From: Verrucomicrobia bacterium UBA3841
Lineage (GTDB): Bacteria; Verrucomicrobiota; Kiritimatiellia; RFP12; UBA1067
Direction: 5' to 3'
DNA length: 64,000 nt
Assembly (NCBI GenBank): GCA_002392765.1
Contig: DGHT01000061.1
Span: 1 to 64,000, forward strand
Made by a program: the position numbers and the translations under genes. Below are positions 17,931 to 25,389 of this stretch, one piece after another. The stretch's first letter is position 1. Each line of letters starts with the position of its first letter. The notes below the pieces were generated by a model that was not told where the DNA came from, made no database searches, and was given only the letters and a program-made list of their open reading frames with translations.

Positions 17931-19763
17931 ATGAGAATCATATACGGAACAATTCTTGCGGCGGCGATGGCGATTTCGGCCAATGCGGACATGCCCTGCG
18001 TGTCCGGCGTCTATCCGCACCTTGCGATGTTCAACGATGAGGGCGAATGTGGAACCGGCGCAGTTGTGCCGTGGGCGGGAGACCTCTGGGTAATCACCTA
18101 TGGACCACACTGCCCCGTCGGCTCGACGGACAAGCTCTATCGCATCAAACCGAACCTGTCGCGCGAGACGTTCGCGGGATCGGTCGGCGGGACTCCCGCG
18201 AACCGCTTGGTCCACCGCGAGACGGACCAGCTGCTGATAGGGCCGTACGTGATCGACGCGAGGGGGAACGTGCGCGTCGTCCCGCCCGCGAAGATGCCGG
18301 GACGTCTCACCGGCGCGGCGCGACATCTTGATGATCCTGGCAAGGTTTACGTTGCGACCATGGAGACCGGGCTCTACGAACTCGACATGCGTACGCTTGA
18401 AGTCAATACTCTCGTCCGCGAAAACGGCAAGAACGACAAGGCGATTTCCAGGTATCTGGAGCGGCTTGGAATGCCGTTGCCCAATGGCTGGGATTCCGCG
18501 CCTGTCACGCACGTTCCCGGCTACCATGGCAAGGGGCTGTGTTCCGGCTTTGGACGCGTGTTCGTGGCGAACAACGGCGAGGACAGCCCAGCGGCGCGGC
18601 GCGACCCATTCGTTCCTTCGGGCGTGCTCGCCTGGTGGAACGAAAGGGGACGCGACTGGACGACGATCCGCCGCTGCCAGTTCACCGAGATCACGACTCC
18701 CGACGGCATCTACGGCAACGAACATCCCAGGACGAATCCGGTCTGGGCACTGGGCTGGGACGCGAAGAGCGTGATCCTCGGCGTGACCACGAACGGGACG
18801 GAGTGGGCGTACTACAGGCTTCCCAAGGCGTCGCATGCGTACGACGGCGCCCACGGCTGGAATACCGAATGGCCGCGCATCCGCGACGTCGGGTTCGGCG
18901 ACGGCACGTTCCTTGCGACGATGCACGGCACGTTCTGGAAATTCCCGAAGGGGTTCTCCCCCGCGAGCCCGAACGGGCTCCGGCCGATCTCCACCTATCT
19001 CAAGGTCATCGGCGACTTCTGCCGCTGGGGGGACAGGATCGTGTTCGGCTGCGACGACCAGGCGAAGAACGAGTTCCTTGGCAAGCGCGGACTCAAGAAG
19101 GACGCCGTGCGCTGCGAAAAGTCGCAGTCCAACCTGTGGTTCGTGAAGCCGGAAGACCTCAAGTCCTTCGGTCCGCCGTCCGGCGAAGGGTATGTGTGGC
19201 TGGACGAGGACGTGAAGTCGGGCGACATCTCCGATCCGTATCTCCACGCTGGATACGAGACGATGGAGTTTTCCTTCACGTCTGCGGACGGCACGCCGGT
19301 CAGGCACGAGCTCCTCGAAGACGGGGACTGGGTGCGCGTGAAGTGCCTGGAGGACGCGAAGGGCGCGGTGGCGCGATTTGCATACGGTCCGGCCCGGTGC
19401 GAGATTCCGAAGCTCGACGGAAAGAGCCCGGTCGTCACGGTGACCGACGACAACGGCAAGGCATGGCGCTTCCCCAACGTGAACGGAGACACCAATGTCA
19501 TCTGCCGCGAGATCGCGACGGAGCGCGACCTTCTTTACGTCGGCGGCGTCTGGTACGAGGTGCCAGCCGACAACGCCGGCGGTTTCTCCGCCCTGCGCCC
19601 GATTGCCTTTGCCGACGAGCCGGTGCGGGCGCTGGAAGGCAGGCTTGGCCTCATGTACGTGAACGGAAGGGCAATGGTCATCGACGACCTCTGGAAGAAC
19701 GGCACCGCCTCAGCCGCCTATTGGCTCTGGAGGCAATGCGCCGCAGATTTTGAGACAAAATGA
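17931..19763 (+). CDS. Secreted protein of unknown function, probably a beta-propeller
   Basis: 610 residues; shared signal cassette MRIIYGTILAAAMAISA, ribosome site GGAGAAGGCGAA before ATG 17931. The mature protein has many short strands ending in conserved Trp and Gly (WAGDLWVITYGPHCP, DPGKVYVATMETGLYELD, FGRVFVANNGED, WALGWDAKSVILGV), which reads like a propeller of six or seven blades up to about residue 420, followed by a smaller sandwich. I recognise no catalytic motif and no named family with confidence. Its place between two glycosidases suggests glycan binding or cleavage. The stop overlaps the next start (ATGA). Confidence 0.6.
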   Translation: MRIIYGTILAAAMAISANADMPCVSGVYPHLAMFNDEGECGTGAVVPWAGDLWVITYGPHCPVGSTDKLYRIKPNLSRETFAGSVGGTPANRLVHRETDQLLIGPYVIDARGNVRVVPPAKMPGRLTGAARHLDDPGKVYVATMETGLYELDMRTLEVNTLVRENGKNDKAISRYLERLGMPLPNGWDSAPVTHVPGYHGKGLCSGFGRVFVANNGEDSPAARRDPFVPSGVLAWWNERGRDWTTIRRCQFTEITTPDGIYGNEHPRTNPVWALGWDAKSVILGVTTNGTEWAYYRLPKASHAYDGAHGWNTEWPRIRDVGFGDGTFLATMHGTFWKFPKGFSPASPNGLRPISTYLKVIGDFCRWGDRIVFGCDDQAKNEFLGKRGLKKDAVRCEKSQSNLWFVKPEDLKSFGPPSGEGYVWLDEDVKSGDISDPYLHAGYETMEFSFTSADGTPVRHELLEDGDWVRVKCLEDAKGAVARFAYGPARCEIPKLDGKSPVVTVTDDNGKAWRFPNVNGDTNVICREIATERDLLYVGGVWYEVPADNAGGFSALRPIAFADEPVRALEGRLGLMYVNGRAMVIDDLWKNGTASAAYWLWRQCAADFETK

Positions 19764-20221
19764 CGATGCGGACAGGAATGATTCTCGTCGTAGCGGCTGC
19801 TGCTGCGCTGAATGCAGCAGGAGTCGCAGCGGCCCCGTCGCACCGCGAGCTGCTTGACATGGTGTGCGACCCCGCAGCGTTTGCCGTCGGGGCGTTGCCT
19901 CCGAGATCGCTGTCGTGGCCGTCGAGGCGGCTGGCGATCACCGACGGCGAATGGCTTGCGGCCGTCGGCGCGGACGGCGTGGAGATGTCCGTCGAGCAGT
20001 CCGGCGAAATCGCGTTCGCGCTTCCGGCATTCGAGTTCGACGGCGGGAGCGAAAGCGAGATCGCGTGCGACGGCAGGGCGCATGATGTGGAAATGTCCGG
20101 CGATGGGACGGAGGCGTCGTATTCGCTGAACGGCAATGCGCTTGACAATTGTTTTATTCCGTGGAACCGCTTAAAGTCAGGTTCCAATATCGTTAAAGCC
20201 AAAATGCGAGGTGCAAAATGA
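19760..20221 (+). CDS. Short exported protein, probably a shrunken gene
   Basis: 153 residues with a plain hydrophobic signal peptide (MILVVAAAAALNAAG). About 80 unrecognised residues follow, then a tail (DVEMSGDGTEASYSLNGN) nearly identical to the end of the glycosidase-like protein at 13335. The tail and the overlap with the next gene belong to the duplicated block 20080-20262. The most likely reading is that a longer glycosidase-like gene once stood here and lost its middle, or that recombination brought the tail in. Translation is still coupled by ATGA overlaps on both sides, so it may be expressed. Confidence 0.55.
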   Translation: MTMRTGMILVVAAAAALNAAGVAAAPSHRELLDMVCDPAAFAVGALPPRSLSWPSRRLAITDGEWLAAVGADGVEMSVEQSGEIAFALPAFEFDGGSESEIACDGRAHDVEMSGDGTEASYSLNGNALDNCFIPWNRLKSGSNIVKAKMRGAK

Positions 20222-20262
20222 GAATACTGTGCGGAACATTTCTTGCGGCGGTTGCCGCTGTC
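20080..20262 (+). repeat. Duplicated gene junction, copy 2
   Basis: It matches 15378-15560: the end of the 153-residue gene, the ATGA overlap and the signal-peptide codons of the GH13 gene. The differences are mostly silent or conservative. Confidence 0.85.
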
Positions 20263-21687
20263 ATATGTGCGGCTGAAGCAAAAGAATACACACTTGCGGA
20301 CGAGATGGCGCGCAAGACGCCCGATTGGTTCCGCAAGGGCGTCATGTACCAGATCCAGCCGAGGGCGTTCACGCCGGAGGGGACGATAAAGGCGGCCGAG
20401 GGGAAGCTCGCGGAGCTTGCCGACCTCGGCGTCACGGTTGTCTACATGTGCCCTGTCACTGTGGCGGACGACGATCCGCGCGAGGACATGTGGAGCCCGC
20501 GCCAGGTGAGGAGCGGGTTCAACAACCCGCGCAATCCCTACCGCACGGGCGACTACTTCCACGTCGACCCGGAATACGGCACGGATGCGGATTTCCGCTC
20601 GTTCGTCAAGACGGCGCACGGCAACGGTATAAAGGTCCTCATGGACATCGTGTACCTTCACTGCGGCCCTTCGGCGCGTGTCGTGAAAGACCATCCCGAA
20701 TACTTCTCATACGACAAGAACGGGAAGATGGTCATGGCGGGATGGCGCTTCCCCAAGCTCAACTTCGACAGCCGGGGGGTGCGCGAGTACTTCAAGGCCA
20801 ACATGGTGTACTGGCTCGCGGACTTCGACGTCGACGGATTCCGGTGCGACGTCGCGGACTGCATTCCGCTCGACTTCTGGGAGGATGCCAGGGGCGTATG
20901 CGAAAGCGTGAAGGGCGGCATAGTGATTCTCGCCGAGGGATGCCGCCACGCCAACACGCGCCACGCATTCGACGCGAACTACAACTGGCCGGTGTGCCTC
21001 TCGTGGCTTAGGCCCATACTGAAGGGCGATTCGGAGGAAGGCTACAACCAGCAGTGGGCGGCAGGCGGCGCGGACGTGTCGGCGTTCAAGGGAGTCGCCA
21101 AGCTGCGCGCGGCGTCCGAGCAGTACGCGGCGAAGTGTCCTAAGGGCACATTGAACATGAACTTCACCGAGAACCACGACACTTCCAACGACGACTACGA
21201 AAACCGCATGGAGAAGACCTGCGGATGGGACAACCAGACGCTCGGCCTCGCCTTGTGCTTCGCGATGGAAGGGATTCCGCTCATATACAACGGACAGGAG
21301 ATTGCCGACGCGCACCGTCATTCCATATTCGGACATTCTCCGGACGTGACGGTGGACTGGGCCAATGCCGCGACGCCCGCCGGACGCCGCCGCCGCGAAA
21401 TGGTGCGCGCGTTCGCAGCGCTCCGGCGCGACAATCCGGCGATGACCGCGCCAGGCCAGAAGTGGCTTGACAATGACAGGCCGGAGAGCGTCCTTTCCCT
21501 TCGGCGCGGCGAATCCGCCGCGGACGGCGTCGTGTTCGTAGGGAACTTCTCGGGCAAGCCCGTAACCGTAGGCGTCGAATCGGTTGCAGCAGACAAGGCG
21601 AGGGTTCTTCTTGCCAACGGTGCAGTGATCTTCGGCGCATCATTCCGCCTTGCGCCTTGGGGATTCGCTTTTTTGGAGGAAAAATGA
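20218..21687 (+). CDS. Secreted GH13 alpha-amylase-family enzyme
   Basis: 489 residues; ATG overlaps the preceding stop; signal peptide MRILCGTFLAAVAAVICAAEA from the shared cassette. The catalytic barrel is complete: MYQIQPRAFTPEG, DIVYLHCGP, DVDGFRCDVAD with nucleophile Asp211, ILAEG with acid/base Glu240, and NFTENHD with Asp321. A short C-terminal sandwich closes the protein (VVFVGNFSGKPV). The family acts on alpha-glucans; which bond or transfer reaction is not readable here. Export suggests action in the periplasm or outside. GIPLIYNGQEI near residue 355 is also typical of the family. Confidence 0.9.
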   Translation: MRILCGTFLAAVAAVICAAEAKEYTLADEMARKTPDWFRKGVMYQIQPRAFTPEGTIKAAEGKLAELADLGVTVVYMCPVTVADDDPREDMWSPRQVRSGFNNPRNPYRTGDYFHVDPEYGTDADFRSFVKTAHGNGIKVLMDIVYLHCGPSARVVKDHPEYFSYDKNGKMVMAGWRFPKLNFDSRGVREYFKANMVYWLADFDVDGFRCDVADCIPLDFWEDARGVCESVKGGIVILAEGCRHANTRHAFDANYNWPVCLSWLRPILKGDSEEGYNQQWAAGGADVSAFKGVAKLRAASEQYAAKCPKGTLNMNFTENHDTSNDDYENRMEKTCGWDNQTLGLALCFAMEGIPLIYNGQEIADAHRHSIFGHSPDVTVDWANAATPAGRRRREMVRAFAALRRDNPAMTAPGQKWLDNDRPESVLSLRRGESAADGVVFVGNFSGKPVTVGVESVAADKARVLLANGAVIFGASFRLAPWGFAFLEEK

Positions 21688-21688
21688 A

Positions 21689-22537
21689 ATGAAGACAAAC
21701 GGTATGACAATTCTTGCGGCAGTGGTTGCGGCGGCGCTTCCTTCTTATGCGGAGGACGGAAACACAAACCTTGTTCAAGAAACCCGCAAATGGATCAATG
21801 TCGGCGCGTATGCGGACATTGAGACTGCATATTGGGCGCGCGGCGCGATAGTTGACAAGAGGCCGTATTCCGCTCAGTTCGCCGACCTGTCGTTCAACCT
21901 CGATCCGTTCGGGCGTGTCGGCGGCTACGCCTGGAGCGTTTCGTCCCTCTCGAAGAGCGGACAGTCCGCGACGCGGCGCAACGCCTACAACGAGGTTGAC
22001 TACGCCGTCTACTACGGCTACGGGCTCAAGCTTGCTGAGGAATGGACGCTGGACACGACCGTTGCCAAGAAGTGGGTGACGCTCCCCGGCTATCGTCCGC
22101 ACGCCAGCACGATCTCGGAGTGGAACGTCTCGCAGGCGCTTAAGAATCCATACGTTACGCCCTACTACCTGCTGCGCCGCGCCTACAACGGCCAGCATTG
22201 GTGCTACTGGGAGGTCGGCCTCACGCGGTCGTGGAAGTTCCTCGAGGACCTCACCTTTACCGCCACCGTCTTCGGCGAACTTGGCGACTCGCGCCACTTC
22301 GCCGCGCAGTACGGCGCGAATCCCCGCGGCAGCGGACGGTATTCCGACGGTCTCATGGCGCTCAATCTAATGTTGCGCCTCGACTATGCGGTTACAGAGA
22401 ACGTCGGACTCTTTGCATTCGTTCACCAGTTTGACGTAGTTTCGTCAGATGCGCGCGACGCGCTTGATCGCGATACGTCTCCGCAGTCCCGCAAGGACCT
22501 CACGATCGGCGGCATCGGCATCACACTCAACTTCTGA
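21689..22537 (+). CDS. Predicted outer-membrane beta-barrel protein
   Basis: 282 residues; ATG at 21689 lies behind GGAGGAAAA, and an ATG at 21684 in another frame overlaps the GH13 stop. Signal peptide MTILAAVVAAALPSYA. The mature part alternates polar and aromatic residues in about twelve short strands (AYADIETAYWAR, AVYYGYGLKLAE, MLRLDYAVTENVGLFAFVHQF) and ends in Phe (GIGITLNF), as beta-barrels of the outer membrane do. It may be the channel through which the operon's sugar products enter. It is the only transport-like gene seen in the cluster; there is no SusC/SusD. Confidence 0.65.
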   Translation: MKTNGMTILAAVVAAALPSYAEDGNTNLVQETRKWINVGAYADIETAYWARGAIVDKRPYSAQFADLSFNLDPFGRVGGYAWSVSSLSKSGQSATRRNAYNEVDYAVYYGYGLKLAEEWTLDTTVAKKWVTLPGYRPHASTISEWNVSQALKNPYVTPYYLLRRAYNGQHWCYWEVGLTRSWKFLEDLTFTATVFGELGDSRHFAAQYGANPRGSGRYSDGLMALNLMLRLDYAVTENVGLFAFVHQFDVVSSDARDALDRDTSPQSRKDLTIGGIGITLNF

Positions 22538-22550
22538 AGCGGGGGAGAAA

Positions 22551-25376
22551 ATGATAATCCACAGCAGGGCGTTTTTCCGGTCGTTCGCCGGGGCGATTTG
22601 TCTTTCATTCGCCACGGCAGAAGCCGCGTCGCTATATGTCGAATGCGAATCATTCGACAATCTCGGCGGGTGGGTCGTCGATCCCCACTCGATGAAGAAA
22701 CTTGAATCGTCATACATCATGGCGCATGGCGTTGGAAAACCCGTTGCTGACGCAACGACAAAAGTCGATGTTCCGTCCGTCGGGCGCTACACAGTATGGG
22801 CGAAGACGCGCGATTGGGCGGCGGAATGGCGCGAAGGACGCGGCAGTGCGCCTGGACGGTTCAAGGTCTTGGTTGACGGAGAGGCAATAGATGGAGAACT
22901 CGGAACGGAAGGCCGCGATTGGCACTGGCAGAAGGCCGGAGAAATCGACTTGGCGAAAGGCGCGGCAACGCTTGCGCTCCACGACCTCACGGGCTTCAAC
23001 GGACGTTGCGACGCGCTCTTCCTCACTGACGACCTCGCGGCAAAGCCGCCGTTTGCGCGTCCAGCTGAAGCCGTGGCCGACAACCCGACGGCATACGACC
23101 TCGTGATTGTCGGCGGCGGAATGGCCGGAATCTGCATGGCGCAGACCGCCGCGCGATATGGGGTAAAGACTTTGCTCATTCAGGATCGCGATGTCCTTGG
23201 CGGATGCAATTCGTCGGAAGTCCGCGTGGGGCTTGGCGGATATTGGCATATCGCCCCATATCCGAATCTCGGCAATGTCGTAGACGAGCTTGCGCCCGCC
23301 TACAACAACAACCGTCCGCTCCCGCCTGAGTTCTACGAGGATGCGAGGAAGGCCAACTTCTTTGTTCGTTCCAAGCGTAATTGCGACGTGTTCTACCGCG
23401 AGCATATGTTCGCAATCGAAGCCGATTCCTCCGACGCGGGGCGTATCGTCGCCGTCCTGTCGCGCAACACGCATTCCGGCGCGGTGACGCGCCACCGCGC
23501 CACACTCTTCTGCGACGCGACAGGCGACGCGACGATTGCCCGTCTCGCCGGATGCGAGACGATGTACGGAACGGAGGCGCGTAGCCGGTTCAACGAGTCG
23601 TGCGCTCCCGAAAAGGCGAGCCGTCAGGTCATGGGACATTCAACGCAGTGGACGAGCCGCGTCGCCGACGCGCCAGTCCCGTTCCCCGACATCGACTGGG
23701 GCTTCGTCCTCGACGAGTCCAACGTCTATCATATCACCGAGGGCGGCTGGGAGCAGGAGGCGGGGCAGTACCGCGACATGGCCGACGACACGGAGGCGAT
23801 ACGCGACTATGGACTCTACGCGGTGTTCTCCAACTGGAGCTACCTCAAGAACCGCTCGCCGCGAAAGGCAGAATGGGCGAACCGCGAAATCACATGGGTG
23901 TCGCCTATTGGCGGCAAGCGTGAGAGCTACCGCGTCGTGGGTGACTATGTGCTCACGCAAAACGACATCGAGAACCACGTCAAGCACAGCGACCTCACGG
24001 CGCCGATCACGTGGAATATCGACATACATTTCCCGGACCCAGACAACGAGGCGAAGTTCAAGGAGCCGTTCCGCTCCTGCGCCTATCATCGTTGCTTCAA
24101 CGGTCCGTACGCAATGCCCTACCGCTGCCTCTACGCCCGCGACGCAAAGAACCTCTTCCTCGCCGGACGCGACATCAGCTGTTCTCACGTCGCCTTTGCC
24201 GCGACGCGCGTAATGGGGACCTTGGGCGTCTGCGGCGAAGTCACGGGCATGGCTGCGGCGATATGCAAGAAGCACGGGTGTGCGCCGCGCGATGTTTACG
24301 AAAAACACCTTGACGAACTGAAGGCAATGATGGAGAAGGGTGTCCCGCGTCCCGGGTTCTACCATCCCGGCGGCTGCAGCGGGGAGCTGGAATACTACCA
24401 CTTCAAGTCCGACGACAAGCACGAACGCCCGCAGATATACCCCAAGCCTTCGCAGCTCACGCCAGAACAGGAGCGCAAGATACGCGCGCTCGGCATACAG
24501 CACCGCCACGAGCATCCGCAGCTCGCGAAGAGTCCGGAGAAGCGTCGCCGACTCGTCCTTGCGGACGAATCGCGCGGGCTTCTGCACTACTACGACTCTG
24601 GTGATTCCGAAGCTGGATTCTCCATCAAGATGGAAAAGCCGCTGTGGGATTTGACGAAGGTTGGCGAGGGGCGTTATCGCGCTGTGTGCAACAAGGGCTT
24701 TATGGTCGCCGACTTAAGTGAACGCAAGGTCGTCGATGTGTTTCGCCACGACTCGCTTGACATCGTGACAAGCGTGTGCGACCTGCCTGACGGCGGTTTC
24801 CTCGCGTCCGTAAATCCTCGCGGCGTGAAGGAGCATGTCATCCTCGTGCGGCGGTTCTCGAAAAGTCGCGAACTCGTCTCGACCGCTGCGTTTCGCGGCA
24901 TATACTACGGACGTGGCCTCACGCGGCTTGCCAATGGGGATCTGCTTGTCGGGCACGAAAAGGGATTTGCAATTTGCCGCATGCCGCCAGACGGCACAAG
25001 AGACGCCGACGGCGAGATCGTGAAGAATGTTGCGATGCCGAAGGGGCGGAATCTTTTCGAAGTCGTGCCGAACCGCGATGGAACTGGCTATTGGGCAGGT
25101 GCGGGATATGGAGCGCAACTTCTTCGCTTTGACCTGGACGGCAACCTTCTTTCGGCATGGTCGGCAGATCAGGGAGAAAGGAAAAACTACTTCTACGCAC
25201 AGGTTCGCGAGCGACCAGACGGACATGTCTATGTCGCCAACTGGACTGGCCACGGCGAAAACGACAGCAGACGCGGCTGGCAGGTGTTGGAGTTCGACGA
25301 AAGAGGCAATGCCGTCTGGCATCTCGACGACCCTGCCCGCTTCGGCTCAATCCACGGCTTAGACGTGTTGGAATAA
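22551..25376 (+). CDS. Secreted three-part FAD-dependent oxidoreductase
   Basis: 941 residues from ATG 22551 (site GGGGGAG); the longer open frame upstream lacks a signal peptide. After a signal peptide (FAGAICLSFATAEA), residues about 26-170 form a sandwich like carbohydrate-binding modules attached to polysaccharide lyases (YVECESFDNLGGW, GRYTVWAKTRDW). Residues about 180-620 are a FAD_oxidored domain with the dinucleotide motif VIVGGGMAGICMA, GGCNSSEVRVGLGG and CDATGDATIARLAGCE. The last 300 residues read as a beta-propeller (LPDGGFLASVNP, RLANGDLLVGHEKG). Such oxidoreductases are common beside glycosidases in the PVC group, but their substrates are mostly unknown; oxidation of a sugar is inferred. 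FAD in an exported protein raises the question of how the cofactor is loaded. Confidence 0.8.
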   Translation: MIIHSRAFFRSFAGAICLSFATAEAASLYVECESFDNLGGWVVDPHSMKKLESSYIMAHGVGKPVADATTKVDVPSVGRYTVWAKTRDWAAEWREGRGSAPGRFKVLVDGEAIDGELGTEGRDWHWQKAGEIDLAKGAATLALHDLTGFNGRCDALFLTDDLAAKPPFARPAEAVADNPTAYDLVIVGGGMAGICMAQTAARYGVKTLLIQDRDVLGGCNSSEVRVGLGGYWHIAPYPNLGNVVDELAPAYNNNRPLPPEFYEDARKANFFVRSKRNCDVFYREHMFAIEADSSDAGRIVAVLSRNTHSGAVTRHRATLFCDATGDATIARLAGCETMYGTEARSRFNESCAPEKASRQVMGHSTQWTSRVADAPVPFPDIDWGFVLDESNVYHITEGGWEQEAGQYRDMADDTEAIRDYGLYAVFSNWSYLKNRSPRKAEWANREITWVSPIGGKRESYRVVGDYVLTQNDIENHVKHSDLTAPITWNIDIHFPDPDNEAKFKEPFRSCAYHRCFNGPYAMPYRCLYARDAKNLFLAGRDISCSHVAFAATRVMGTLGVCGEVTGMAAAICKKHGCAPRDVYEKHLDELKAMMEKGVPRPGFYHPGGCSGELEYYHFKSDDKHERPQIYPKPSQLTPEQERKIRALGIQHRHEHPQLAKSPEKRRRLVLADESRGLLHYYDSGDSEAGFSIKMEKPLWDLTKVGEGRYRAVCNKGFMVADLSERKVVDVFRHDSLDIVTSVCDLPDGGFLASVNPRGVKEHVILVRRFSKSRELVSTAAFRGIYYGRGLTRLANGDLLVGHEKGFAICRMPPDGTRDADGEIVKNVAMPKGRNLFEVVPNRDGTGYWAGAGYGAQLLRFDLDGNLLSAWSADQGERKNYFYAQVRERPDGHVYVANWTGHGENDSRRGWQVLEFDERGNAVWHLDDPARFGSIHGLDVLE

Positions 25377-25389
25377 TGAAGGAGGCAAA

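Noticed and set aside
16505..17992. Long minus-strand frame (495 residues) opposite the GH29 gene
   Set aside because: Arg/Ala/Val-rich composition with no motif or ribosome site; it is the shadow of a GC-rich gene that has clear motifs on the plus strand.
17895..19307. Minus-strand frame of 470 residues opposite the 610-residue protein
   Set aside because: Shadow composition; the plus strand has a signal peptide, coupled starts and ordered motifs.
20218..22537. SusC/SusD-like uptake pair
   Set aside because: The beta-barrel at 21689 has only 282 residues and no plug, and no SusD-type lipoprotein is encoded nearby.
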